A stretch of DNA of 64,000 nt from Fimenecus sp963590415 (GCA_963590415.1 CAVAPB010000013.1:1-64000); one strand, 5' to 3'; shown: positions 9,644-17,099, counted from the first letter of the stretch. Notes: generated from the letters alone by a model not told the origin. Numbers and translations are program-made.

Positions 9644-9671
9644 AGGGCGAACTGTGTTCGCCCTGTTTTGC
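9644..9671 (+). terminator. intrinsic terminator after the dockerin gene region
   Basis: AGGGCGAA (9644-9651) and TTCGCCCT (9657-9664) form an 8-bp stem followed by GTTTTG. It closes the transcription unit of the dockerin gene and the possible small ORF behind it. Confidence 0.6.
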
Positions 9672-9715
9672 TATAAGGTTGCCGTTAAAAAAATATAATT
9701 TTCATCAAAAAAGCC

Positions 9716-9746
9716 TTGACCTAAAGTTAAGTTTAGGATATACAAT
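9716..9746 (+). promoter_or_regulatory. MerR-type promoter with palindromic operator in a 19-bp spacer
   Basis: The -35 box TTGACC (9716-9721) and -10 box TACAAT (9741-9746) are 19 bp apart. The gap is largely filled by an inverted repeat, CCTAAA-GTTAAG-TTTAGG (9720-9737). An over-long spacer with a dyad centred between the boxes is the hallmark of promoters activated by MerR-family regulators. The CTAAAGTTAA-type half-site resembles operators of AdhR-like MerR proteins, which control alcohol/aldehyde and electrophile-response enzymes. No merR gene lies in this window. Confidence 0.65.
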
Positions 9747-9776
9747 GTAAATATCAAATGAAACGGAGGCTTAATT

Positions 9777-10640
9777 ATGTACACAAAAACATTGGAATTA
9801 AATAACGGCGTGCAGATTCCGCAGCTCGGTCTCGGAACATGGTTTATACACGATGACAATGCTGCAGAGGCTGTTCGGGCGGCTGCAGAAATCGGTTACC
9901 GTCATTTTGACACCGCACAGGCATACGGAAACGAAAGGGGAGTCGGCGAGGGCGTTCGTACCTGTGGAATTAAAAGAGACGAGCTGTTTGTAGTTTCAAA
10001 GGTTGCGGCTGAGCATAAAACCTATGACAGCGCAAAGCAGAGCATTGACGAAACTCTTTTGAAAACCGGTCTTGACTACCTTGATATGATGATTATCCAC
10101 TCGCCTCAGCCGTGGGTAAAGGTAAACCAAAGCGATGACAGATATGTTGAGGGAAACAGAGAGGCGTGGAGAGCTCTTGAGGGTGCATACAATGGCGGTA
10201 AGCTCAAGGCAATCGGCGTTTCGAATTTCCAAATCGGCGACATTGAAAGTCTTGTCGAAACCGCAAAAGTCAAGCCTGCGGTAAACCAGATACTTCTTCA
10301 TATCAGTAACACTCCGTCCGAGCTTGTAAATTATTGCAAAGCCAACGGGATTGCAGTTGAAGCTTATTCTCCGATAGCGCACGGAGAAATATTGAATCAA
10401 CCCGAAATCAAAGCAATGGCGGATAAATACGGCGTGTCCGTTCCGCAGCTTTGTATCCGTTATACCTTGCAGCTCGGTACGGTTTCGCTGCCCAAAACTG
10501 CCGACCCCGAGCATATGAAAACCAATGCGCAGGTTGATTTTGAAATAAGCGCCGAGGATATGAAAGTTCTTGAAAATTTCAAGAAGATTGAAAGTTACGG
10601 CAAGAGCGGGATTTTCCCCGTTTACGGAGGTAAGATGTAA
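9777..10640 (+). CDS. aldo/keto reductase
   Basis: This 287-residue (beta/alpha)8 NADPH-dependent oxidoreductase has the complete AKR catalytic tetrad: Asp45 and Tyr50 in R-H-F-D-T-A-Q-A-Y-G-N-E, Lys75 in V-V-S-K-V and His108 in M-M-I-I-H-S-P. The I-G-V-S-N-F signature lies near residue 145. Such enzymes reduce aldehydes and ketones, including methylglyoxal and 2,5-diketogluconate; the substrate is not clear here. An AACGGAGG ribosome binding site precedes the ATG. The upstream MerR-type promoter suggests induction by aldehydes or other electrophiles. The next gene starts one base after the stop codon, so the two are co-translated. Confidence 0.9.
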   Translation: MYTKTLELNNGVQIPQLGLGTWFIHDDNAAEAVRAAAEIGYRHFDTAQAYGNERGVGEGVRTCGIKRDELFVVSKVAAEHKTYDSAKQSIDETLLKTGLDYLDMMIIHSPQPWVKVNQSDDRYVEGNREAWRALEGAYNGGKLKAIGVSNFQIGDIESLVETAKVKPAVNQILLHISNTPSELVNYCKANGIAVEAYSPIAHGEILNQPEIKAMADKYGVSVPQLCIRYTLQLGTVSLPKTADPEHMKTNAQVDFEISAEDMKVLENFKKIESYGKSGIFPVYGGKM

Positions 10641-10641
10641 T

Positions 10642-11316
10642 ATGAAAAAACCGTATATTATTTGTCATATGATGACCTCTGCCGACGGCAGGATTGACTG
10701 TGCCATGACAGAACAGCTTCCGGGCGTTTCCGACTATTACAAAACGCTTGACAAATTGAAGGTTCCGTCAACCGTAAGCGGCCGTGTAACCGCAGAGCTT
10801 GAAATGGCGGACAAGGGCTTTTTCAAAGCAACCGACCCGACAAAATTCGGTAAAGAGGGCTTTAAGAAAAATTCGGATGCGGACGGCTATGAGATAGTGA
10901 CCGATACCAACGGGAAGCTGCTTTGGCACAATGCGGACGGCGAAAAGCCATATCTTATCATAACCTCCGAAAATGTTGCCTGCGAGTATCTTCGGTATCT
11001 TGACGGAAACGGCATTTCGTGGATTGCTTGCGGTAAAGACAGAATTGACCTTTCCCGTGCGTGTGAAATTCTTTACGAAAGTTTCGGCATTGAGAGAATG
11101 GGCGTTGTAGGCGGACCTACAATAAACACTGCGTTCTTAAACGGCGGACTGCTTGACGAAATAAGCCTTTTGATAGGAGCGGGAATTGACGGCAGAGCCG
11201 ATATGCCCTCTGTGTTTGACGGCAGGGATATGTCTTATCCGCTGACCTCACTCACGCTTACCGCTGTTGAAAAATTCGTCAGCGGCACTGTGTGGTTAAG
11301 ATACAAAATAAAATAA
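10642..11316 (+). CDS. RibD C-terminal-domain (dihydrofolate-reductase-like) family protein
   Basis: This 224-residue protein has the fold of the RibD C-terminal/bacterial DHFR-like superfamily. The N-terminal M-M-T-S-A-D-G-R-I pattern replaces the S-L-D-G-R seen in RibD, and G-V-V-G-G-P-T-I-N (near residue 155) is the NADPH-binding glycine loop. Members reduce pteridine- or pyrimidine-like substrates with NADPH, but stand-alone copies are mostly uncharacterised. I start at 10642 because CGGAGGTAAG lies at the end of the preceding gene. A longer in-frame start at 10570 would lie deep inside the aldo/keto reductase gene. Co-transcription with the reductase suggests a shared redox or detoxification role. 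Confidence 0.8.
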   Translation: MKKPYIICHMMTSADGRIDCAMTEQLPGVSDYYKTLDKLKVPSTVSGRVTAELEMADKGFFKATDPTKFGKEGFKKNSDADGYEIVTDTNGKLLWHNADGEKPYLIITSENVACEYLRYLDGNGISWIACGKDRIDLSRACEILYESFGIERMGVVGGPTINTAFLNGGLLDEISLLIGAGIDGRADMPSVFDGRDMSYPLTSLTLTAVEKFVSGTVWLRYKIK

Positions 11317-11363
11317 ATAATTTTTCCCTTTAGAGCAAAGTCGTATTATTGTTGTCAAGTCGT

Positions 11364-11480
11364 TTACCGGAGCGTTATAACTATTTGCTTCAAAAAGTTT
11401 TTTGTATTGTTGATTGAGCCGCAAGTAAAATAATTATTATCATTGCAAAACCTATAAAGTGTGTTGTAGTTGATTGTCAT
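11364..11480 (-). CDS. possible 38-aa remnant ORF with good ribosome binding site
   Basis: The ATG at 11480 (minus strand) is preceded by AAAGGAG at proper distance, and the frame is open for 38 codons. The product contains N-Y-F-T-C-G-S at residues 16-22, which reminds me of the N-terminus of small hypothetical proteins from Firmicutes mobile elements; this is recollection only. The reading frame then stops, so it may be a truncated gene or a leader peptide. Confidence 0.3.
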   Translation of the reverse strand: MTINYNTLYRFCNDNNYFTCGSINNTKNFLKQIVITLR

Positions 11481-11515
11481 AAAAATTTCTCCTTTACAAA
11501 TTAAATAATGTGTGC

Positions 11516-11554
11516 TACAATGAATAAGCAGTGAATAGGTACTTATTCATTGTA
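11516..11554. repeat. perfect 13-bp inverted repeat
   Basis: The arms TACAATGAATAAG and CTTATTCATTGTA are separated by 13 nt. It lies upstream of the small minus-strand ORF and could be an operator or a relic terminal repeat. No T-run follows on either side, so it is not a terminator. Confidence 0.6.
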
Positions 11555-11603
11555 ACTTTGTGTGAGTTACTTAAACGAAATTGTTATAGTGACTCTTTTA
11601 ATC

Positions 11604-11633
11604 GTGCTTAGTAACAGGCTAAGCACTTTTTTT
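11604..11633 (+). terminator. orphan intrinsic terminator
   Basis: GTGCTTAG (11604-11611) and CTAAGCAC (11619-11626) are followed by seven T. No plus-strand gene ends nearby after 11316, so it may terminate long read-through from the reductase pair or an unrecognised small RNA. Confidence 0.65.
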
Positions 11634-11941
11634 ATTGCCATTTTTCCACCCCCCCTTTGAAGTGGAATATTTATGTAAACACTGCTTATTCGGTGGAATT
11701 TTCGTTTTTTCTGTTTCTTGCCCCATCGTGGAAGTACCCTTTAGATTTGGAGTTCTGAGCCTTTAAGATTGCAAAATTGAAAATGCCCGTTTGTGAGTTC
11801 TTGAGGTCTTCCAAAAAGCTTGTGTTTACAGCTCTGTAAATACGGTATGTTGGCAATATTACACTTGAAACCGCATAAAATTTGTCTTATAATAACAAAC
11901 GGTAATTTGCATATTGTTATTGTTTCGGAAAGGGAATTTTT

Positions 11942-12490
11942 ATGAATATAACAGTTTATCTCGGTGCGCTTGAGGGTAAGGATAAAATGCTCAAGGAGGC
12001 TGTATGGGAGCTTGGAGAATGGATAGGCGAGAGTGGTAACGATTTGGTTTACGGCGGCTCGGACTCGGGTCTTATGGGCGTTATCGCAAGCAGCGTTCTG
12101 GCTTCGGGCGGCAAGGTTACGGGCGTTGAGCCGCAGTTCTTTATTGATGCGGAGCTTCAGTATGACGGGCTTACGGAGCTTATCATAACCGAGGATATGT
12201 CGGAAAGAAAAACTAAAATGATTGAACTCGGCGATGCCTTTATCGCTTTCCCGGGTGGCACCGGCACGCTTGAAGAAATTGCCGAGGTTATGTCAAAGGT
12301 ATCGTTAAAGCGCCTTGACGCACCGTGTATTTTATATAATCTCAACGGCTATTACGACGGACTTAAAATCTTGCTCAGGCATATGATTGATATGGGACTT
12401 TCAACCGAGAAGAGACAGCAAGGCATATATTTTGCCGAGAGTCTTGAAGAAATTAAGTCGATTATTGAAAAAGGAAAAGCCGTGAAATGA
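11942..12490 (+). CDS. LOG-family (TIGR00730/lysine-decarboxylase-like Rossmann) protein
   Basis: This 182-residue Rossmann-fold protein has the LOG signature P-G-G-T-G-T-L-E-E at residues 104-112 and the preceding conserved M-S-E-R-K motif at 87-91. Plant and some bacterial LOG proteins are phosphoribohydrolases that release the base from cytokinin riboside monophosphate or AMP-like nucleotides. In gut bacteria the natural substrate is unknown, and the old name lysine decarboxylase is a misnomer. AAAGGGAA precedes the ATG. The stop codon overlaps the next start in an ATGA, so it is coupled to the DUF554 gene. Confidence 0.85.
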   Translation: MNITVYLGALEGKDKMLKEAVWELGEWIGESGNDLVYGGSDSGLMGVIASSVLASGGKVTGVEPQFFIDAELQYDGLTELIITEDMSERKTKMIELGDAFIAFPGGTGTLEEIAEVMSKVSLKRLDAPCILYNLNGYYDGLKILLRHMIDMGLSTEKRQQGIYFAESLEEIKSIIEKGKAVK

Positions 12491-13212
12491 TAGGTACGGG
12501 AACACTTATAAATGCCGCCGCAATCGTGGGCGGAGGAGTTATCGGCTTGCTCGCAGGCAAGCTGATGAAGGAAAGATTCAGAGAAACGGTTCAGCTTGCC
12601 TGCGGAATATGCGTCTTGTTTATCGGAACGGCAGGAGCTATGGAAAAAATGCTGAAAATCAGTGATGGCGGACTTGTCTCCGAGTACAGTATGTTGATTA
12701 CAATATGTCTCGTTTTGGGCGCTGCTTCGGGTGAGCTTTTGAATATCGAGCACGGCTTTGAGCGTTTCGGAGAATGGCTGAAGGAGAAAACAAAAAATTC
12801 AAAGGACGCATCTTTCGTTGACGGCTTTGTAACCGCATCTCTTACCGTGTCAATAGGCGCAATGGCGATTGTAGGCGCACTTGAGGACGGAATAGCTGGA
12901 GATTGGTCAATCCTTGCAGCAAAGTCGGTGCTTGACTTCATAATTGTGCTTGTAATGACCTGTTCAATGGGAAAGGGATGTATTTTTTCGGCGATACCTG
13001 TTTTCGTTTTTGAGGGACTGATTACACTGCTTGCGGTGTTTGTTAAGCCGTATATGACCTCACAGGCGTTGAATTTTATTTCGCTTATCGGCTCAATCTT
13101 GATTTTCTGCGTCGGAATAAACCTTGTGTGGGGCAAGAAAATACGGGTGGCAAATCTTTTGCCGGCGCTTGTGTTCGCGGTTATTGCGGCATTTTTGCCT
13201 TTTTTTAATTAA
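12487..13212 (+). CDS. DUF554 family membrane protein
   Basis: A 241-residue integral membrane protein with about six or seven hydrophobic segments. The N-terminal G-T-G-T-L-I-N-A-A-A-I-V-G-G-G pattern and the central S-I-G-A-M-A-I-V-G-A-L-E-D-G motif are characteristic of DUF554 (YdfK/YqgA). The function is unknown; a transport role is often assumed. It overlaps the LOG gene by 4 bp and precedes two acetyltransferase genes on the same strand. Confidence 0.85.
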   Translation: MIGTGTLINAAAIVGGGVIGLLAGKLMKERFRETVQLACGICVLFIGTAGAMEKMLKISDGGLVSEYSMLITICLVLGAASGELLNIEHGFERFGEWLKEKTKNSKDASFVDGFVTASLTVSIGAMAIVGALEDGIAGDWSILAAKSVLDFIIVLVMTCSMGKGCIFSAIPVFVFEGLITLLAVFVKPYMTSQALNFISLIGSILIFCVGINLVWGKKIRVANLLPALVFAVIAAFLPFFN

Positions 13213-13232
13213 AATTCTGAATGAGGATTTAT

Positions 13233-13724
13233 ATGAATATTAAAGTCAGAAAGTATGAACAGGCTGATTTGCCGACAATGATAAATATTTGGAACGAGGT
13301 AGTTGAGGACGGAATTGCTTTTCCGCAGGAAGAAAAACTCGACAGCGGTACCGGAAAAGAATTTTTTGCTTCTCAAAGCTTTTCTGCCGTGGCAGTTGCT
13401 GAAGATACGGGCGAGGTGCTCGGACTTTACATTCTTCATCCGAACAATATCGGAAGATGCGGACACATCTGTAACGCAAGCTATGCCGTAAGCAAAAAGG
13501 CAAGGGGAATGCACATAGGAGAAAAGCTCGTTTCCGACTGCCTTTTAAGAGCCAAGACGCTCGGCTTCGGAATTTTACAGTTCAATGCGGTTGTACGCAC
13601 AAATATCCATGCAAGGCATTTATATGAGCGTTTGGGCTTTGTTCAGCTCGGAGTTATCCCCAAGGGCTTCAGAATGAAGGACGGACACTATGAGGACATC
13701 TGCCCTTATTACCATGAATTGTGA
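13233..13724 (+). CDS. GNAT family N-acetyltransferase
   Basis: This 163-residue acetyltransferase carries a GNAT fold with the acetyl-CoA pyrophosphate-binding loop near residues 92-102 (K-A-R-G-M-H-I-G-E-K-L). The C-terminal part (H-A-R-H-L-Y-E-R-L-G-F) is the usual motif B. The acceptor amine is not predictable; the best likeness is to small-molecule GNATs of the phosphinothricin/YhbS kind. I choose ATG 13233 because GAGG lies 7-10 bases upstream; ATG 13221 overlaps that ribosome binding site. It is followed 7 bp later by a second GNAT gene. Confidence 0.8.
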   Translation: MNIKVRKYEQADLPTMINIWNEVVEDGIAFPQEEKLDSGTGKEFFASQSFSAVAVAEDTGEVLGLYILHPNNIGRCGHICNASYAVSKKARGMHIGEKLVSDCLLRAKTLGFGILQFNAVVRTNIHARHLYERLGFVQLGVIPKGFRMKDGHYEDICPYYHEL

Positions 13725-13731
13725 GGCAAAA

Positions 13732-14259
13732 ATGAGATTTGAATTTGCGGATGAGTCCCATCCTTTATATACCGAATCCCTTAATTTGTATCGGCGCAGT
13801 TTTCCGCTGAACGAACAGAGAAAAGCGGTATCGCAGGCAGAGATAATAAGCAACCCGTTATATAAATTTGCCTTAATTTACGATAGAGAGACTTTTGTCG
13901 GGATTATCCTGTTCTGGGAAACGGACGGGTTTATTTATGTTGAGCATTTTTGTATTCTTGACAATATGAGGGGCGAGGGTTACGGAAGTAAAGCACTTGA
14001 AATTTTGAAAAAGTCGGGTAAAAATATTATTCTTGAAATAGACCCGCCCGAAGATGATGTTTCAAGGAAAAGAAAATCTTTTTACGAGCAAAACGGCTTT
14101 TGCGAAAATTCATATATGCATATACATCCTCCGTACAGAGACGGTTATGACGGACACAGGCTTACCGTTATGAGTTACCCGAACCCGATAAGCGAAGATT
14201 TATATGCGGATTTTTATTTGTTCCTCAAAGATACCGTTATGAAAAACGCAAAAAAATAA
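13732..14259 (+). CDS. GNAT family N-acetyltransferase
   Basis: This 175-residue protein has the GNAT core: V-E-H-F-C-I-L near residue 73 forms the central strand, and M-R-G-E-G-Y-G-S-K-A-L supplies the acetyl-CoA loop near 82-92. The D-P-P-E-D-D and F-Y-E-Q-N-G-F motifs are as in small cytosolic GNATs common in Clostridia. The substrate is unknown. I start at ATG 13732, just behind TGAGGC; upstream in-frame ATGs at 13690 and 13714 lie inside the previous gene. It is probably co-transcribed with the other acetyltransferase. Confidence 0.8.
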   Translation: MRFEFADESHPLYTESLNLYRRSFPLNEQRKAVSQAEIISNPLYKFALIYDRETFVGIILFWETDGFIYVEHFCILDNMRGEGYGSKALEILKKSGKNIILEIDPPEDDVSRKRKSFYEQNGFCENSYMHIHPPYRDGYDGHRLTVMSYPNPISEDLYADFYLFLKDTVMKNAKK

Positions 14260-14346
14260 TTATGTTATTTTTAACAAACATTTTTTCGAAAATCAATTTT
14301 TCGCAGTGCTAAATTACCGAAATTCACAAAAGCCAAAAATTTTGTC

Positions 14347-14375
14347 TTGACTGGCAAAAAACTTCGTGATAACAT
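14347..14375 (+). promoter_or_regulatory. sigma-A promoter upstream of the Amt-PII gene
   Basis: TTGACT (14347-14352) and TAACAT (14370-14375) have a 17-bp spacer. Transcription should start near 14382, just ahead of the hairpin at 14400. Confidence 0.55.
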
Positions 14376-14399
14376 AAGTACATCATTTTTATACGGCAA

Positions 14400-14437
14400 G
14401 GGCGCCGGACAGAACAAAGCTGTCCGGCGCCCTTTTT
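14400..14437 (+). terminator. strong terminator hairpin inside the amt leader
   Basis: A 13-bp GC-rich stem (14400-14412 and 14420-14432) with a 7-nt loop is followed by five T. It stands between the likely promoter and the Amt start codon, with no ORF between them. It therefore behaves as an attenuator unless the promoter call is wrong and it merely ends transcription from the acetyltransferase genes. Confidence 0.75.
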
Positions 14438-14467
14438 GTATTTAATAAAGCAAAGAGAGGGATTTTT

Positions 14468-16183
14468 ATGTTCAATTCGGCAGATGTTACATGGACGCTG
14501 GTTGCTGCATTCCTGGTGTTCTTTATGCAGGCAGGCTTTGCGCTTTGTGAGGCAGGTCTTACGAGGGCAAAAAACACGGGTAATATTCTGATGAAGAATA
14601 TGATGGATTTCTGTATCGGTACTCCGTGCTTCTGGCTTGTGGGCTTCGGAATTATGTTCGCAGGCTCGGGTCCGTTGATAGGCGGATTTGACCCGTTTAT
14701 CAGGGGCGATTATGATTTCGGAACGCTTCCCGTTTGGGTCTACGCAGTATTCCAAACAGTGTTCTGCGCGACGGCGGCGACAATCGTTTCGGGCTCAATG
14801 GCAGAGCGCACAAAGTTCAGCGCTTACTGCCTTTATTCGGCAGCGATAAGCCTTATAGTTTATCCGATTTCGGGACACTGGATATGGGGAGGCGGTTGGC
14901 TTTCTCAGCTCGGCTTCCACGACTTTGCGGGCTCGACGGCTGTACACTTTGTCGGCGGCGTAACGGCTTGCCTCGGTGCGGCAATGCTCGGACCGAGAAT
15001 CGGCAAATACGGTAAGGACGGAAAGCCGAGAGCGATTCCGGGACACAATCTTACCGCTATGGCGCTCGGCGTGTTTATCCTTTGGTTCTGCTGGTTCGGC
15101 TTTAACGGCGGCTCAACCGTAAGTATGACGGGCGATGACACAATGACTTCAGCGGGACTTATCTGCTTTAACACAAACCTTGCGGCGGCTATGGCTACCG
15201 TTGCGGCGCTGATTACGAGTTGGGTAAGATACGGCAAGCCCGACGTTTCGCTTACCTTTAACGGCGCTTTGGCGGGTCTTGTCGCAATAACCGCAGGCTG
15301 CGATGTCGTAAACCCTTACGGTGCGGCGATTATCGGTATTATAGCAGGCGTGCTTTGCATTTTCTCCGTAGAGTTCTTTGACAAGATTGCAAAAATAGAC
15401 GACCCCGTCGGTGCGGTTTCCGTTCACTGCGTAAACGGCGCTTGGGGCACCATTGCTACGGGACTTTTCTCAACAAGCGAGGGGCTTTTCTACGGACACG
15501 GTTTTAAGTTCCTCGGCATACAGCTCTTGGGAATAGTAGCGGTTGCGGCTTGGGTACTTGTAACGATGTTTATTATCTTTACAATTATCAAAAAGACAGT
15601 CGGCTTGCGTGTTTCCGAAAAAGAGGAAATCGACGGATTGGATGTTCACGAGCACGGACTTACAAGCGCTTATGCGGGATTTGCAATCAATGACGCAAGC
15701 TACGCTGATTTAAGCATAAACGAAAACACAGACTTGGGCGAGGATGATATAGCTAAAGCAAGCTCCGAAAAGATTGCGGCGGCCGTAAAGGTTGTGCGTG
15801 AGCCCGAATTACCGCCCGAAGTTGACAGCGGTATGCACAAGGTGTCGATTATTGTTCAGCTTGCGAAGTTTGAGGCGTTGAAGACTGCACTCAACGAGTT
15901 AGGTGTAACGGGTATGACCGTAACGCAGGTAATGGGCTGCGGAATACAAAAAGGCAGCGGCGAAAAATACAGAGGCGCAGAGCTTGACAGCGCTTTACTT
16001 CCCAAAATAAAGGTTGAAGTGGTTGTAAGCAAGATACCCGTTGAAAAAATCATTGAAGCCGCAACAAAGGCTTTGTATACGGGACATATCGGAGACGGCA
16101 AGATATTCGTTTACAATGTTGCAAAGGTTGTCAAGGTTCGCACGGGCGAAATGGATTATGCGGCATTGCAGGATGTAGAATAA
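14468..16183 (+). CDS. amt: ammonium transporter (Amt) fused to a P-II signalling domain
   Basis: This 571-residue protein joins two normally separate proteins. Residues 1 to about 400 form an eleven-helix Amt channel: the conserved Asp and H-F-V-G-G motif lie near residue 150 (H-D-F-A-G-S-T-A-V-H-F), and the G-A-V-S-V-H-C-V-N-G-A-W-G-T motif lies near 320. After a linker of about 50 residues, residues 456-565 are a complete P-II domain with the T-loop E-K-Y-R-G-A-E near 500 and the nucleotide-binding G-D-G-K-I-F-V-Y and V-R-T-G-E motifs. P-II proteins sense ATP, ADP and 2-oxoglutarate and plug Amt channels. Here the regulator is tethered to its target. GAGAGGG precedes the ATG. No glnA or free glnB lies nearby. 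Confidence 0.9.
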   Translation: MFNSADVTWTLVAAFLVFFMQAGFALCEAGLTRAKNTGNILMKNMMDFCIGTPCFWLVGFGIMFAGSGPLIGGFDPFIRGDYDFGTLPVWVYAVFQTVFCATAATIVSGSMAERTKFSAYCLYSAAISLIVYPISGHWIWGGGWLSQLGFHDFAGSTAVHFVGGVTACLGAAMLGPRIGKYGKDGKPRAIPGHNLTAMALGVFILWFCWFGFNGGSTVSMTGDDTMTSAGLICFNTNLAAAMATVAALITSWVRYGKPDVSLTFNGALAGLVAITAGCDVVNPYGAAIIGIIAGVLCIFSVEFFDKIAKIDDPVGAVSVHCVNGAWGTIATGLFSTSEGLFYGHGFKFLGIQLLGIVAVAAWVLVTMFIIFTIIKKTVGLRVSEKEEIDGLDVHEHGLTSAYAGFAINDASYADLSINENTDLGEDDIAKASSEKIAAAVKVVREPELPPEVDSGMHKVSIIVQLAKFEALKTALNELGVTGMTVTQVMGCGIQKGSGEKYRGAELDSALLPKIKVEVVVSKIPVEKIIEAATKALYTGHIGDGKIFVYNVAKVVKVRTGEMDYAALQDVE

Positions 16184-16221
16184 CTTATATAATGCTCTTT
16201 TGCGCAAAGCGCCCCATTCTC

Positions 16222-16250
16222 TTGACAAACCCGAGAAAAAGCAATATAAT
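16222..16250 (+). promoter_or_regulatory. consensus sigma-A promoter of pnuC
   Basis: TTGACA (16222-16227), a 17-bp spacer and TATAAT (16245-16250) match the consensus exactly. Transcription should start near 16257. Confidence 0.85.
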
Positions 16251-16256
16251 ACTAAA

Positions 16257-16340
16257 CAAATAACTGCCACCGGGTAGAGAGTAATGCACTCGATTGCACA
16301 TCGTTAGGTCTTTGAAGATGTGCCGTCGGGTGCTTTTTTT
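16257..16340 (+). promoter_or_regulatory. structured leader of pnuC with terminator and competing stem
   Basis: The transcript can form an intrinsic terminator with an outer stem GCACTCGA (16286-16293)/TCGGGTGC (16326-16333), an inner stem GCACATC (16296-16302)/GATGTGC (16317-16323) and a T7 tail (16334-16340). An alternative stem CGGGT (16271-16275)/ACTCG (16288-16292) uses the same bases as the outer stem and would disrupt it. This is the layout of a metabolite-controlled attenuator. It does not match the TPP, purine, FMN or preQ1-I consensus as I remember them. Confidence 0.6.
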
Positions 16341-16350
16341 CGGAGGGAAT

Positions 16351-17070
16351 ATGAAAACTAAAAACAAACTGTTGCGGATTTTTACCTTGAGGGATATATT
16401 GCTGTGGCTTTTTTCGGTTGCGGCAATCGTTGCGTCGTTCCTGCTTTTCGGAAAAGGGGAGTATTTGACCCTTATAGCCTCGCTCATAGGCGTAACTTCG
16501 TTGATATTCAACGCAAAAGGGAATCCTGTCGGTCAGGCGCTCATGGTGGTTTTCAGCGTGATGTACGGCTGTATTTCTTACACATTTTCATATTACGGGG
16601 AGATGATAACCTACCTCGGTATGACGCTTCCGATGGCTGTTGCCGCCCTTGTTTCTTGGATAAAAAATCCGTTTGACGGCAACAGGGCGCAAGTAAAGGT
16701 GTACAAGCTTAACAAAAAAGATGTTGCCGTGATGTGCATATTGACGGTAATTGTAACGGCGGTTTTTTATTTTATACTCAAATATTTTAATACGGCGAAC
16801 CTTGTCTTGAGCACCGTGTCGGTCACGACAAGCTTTGCCGCAGTCTATATGACCTATAAGAGGAGCCCTGCCTATGCAATAGGCTATGCCGCAAACGATG
16901 TGGTGCTCATAGCGTTGTGGGTGTTGGCTTCAAGGCAGGATTCGTCCTACATTTCCGTGGTTGTGTGCTTTATAATTTTCCTTGTAAACGATTTGTACGG
17001 CTTTCTGTGCTGGAGAGTTATGGAAAAGAAACAGAGGGAAAGTTCCGATAATATCTTGACCGACAACTGA
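16351..17070 (+). CDS. pnuC: PnuC-family nicotinamide riboside-type vitamin transporter
   Basis: This 239-residue membrane protein has about seven hydrophobic segments and the Pnu core features: G-V-T-S-L-I-F-N-A-K-G near residue 50, the F-S-Y-Y-G-E segment, and the C-terminal A-Y-A-I-G-Y-A-A-N-D-V-V-L-I and L-V-N-D-L-Y-G-F motifs. Pnu proteins are facilitators for vitamins whose uptake is driven by phosphorylation inside the cell. The best match is PnuC for nicotinamide riboside, but thiamine, riboflavin and deoxynucleoside versions exist. CGGAGGG lies right after the leader terminator and just before ATG 16351, so expression depends on read-through. No NadR-type kinase is next to it; nadE lies about 41 kb away. 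Confidence 0.8.
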   Translation: MKTKNKLLRIFTLRDILLWLFSVAAIVASFLLFGKGEYLTLIASLIGVTSLIFNAKGNPVGQALMVVFSVMYGCISYTFSYYGEMITYLGMTLPMAVAALVSWIKNPFDGNRAQVKVYKLNKKDVAVMCILTVIVTAVFYFILKYFNTANLVLSTVSVTTSFAAVYMTYKRSPAYAIGYAANDVVLIALWVLASRQDSSYISVVVCFIIFLVNDLYGFLCWRVMEKKQRESSDNILTDN

Positions 17071-17099
17071 ACATTAAATATAATTTAATCGGTGATAAT

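Larger units (their letters stand above)
11317..11940. other. AT-rich intergenic stretch with inverted repeats and ORF remnants
   Basis: This stretch of over 600 bp has no convincing full-length gene. It holds the 38-aa minus-strand ORF above, a perfect 13-bp inverted repeat (11516-11528/11542-11554), a distant complementary match (11523-11533 to 11680-11690) and a terminator at 11604. On the minus strand from about 11850 to 11690 there is also an open frame of about 50 codons without a start codon. It is more AT-rich than its neighbours. The most likely reading is debris of an old insertion. Confidence 0.5.

Noticed and set aside
14382..14468. ANTAR-type tandem hairpins in the amt leader
   Set aside because: Only one long hairpin with a 7-nt loop is present; the paired hairpins with six-base loops carrying A1 and G4 are absent.
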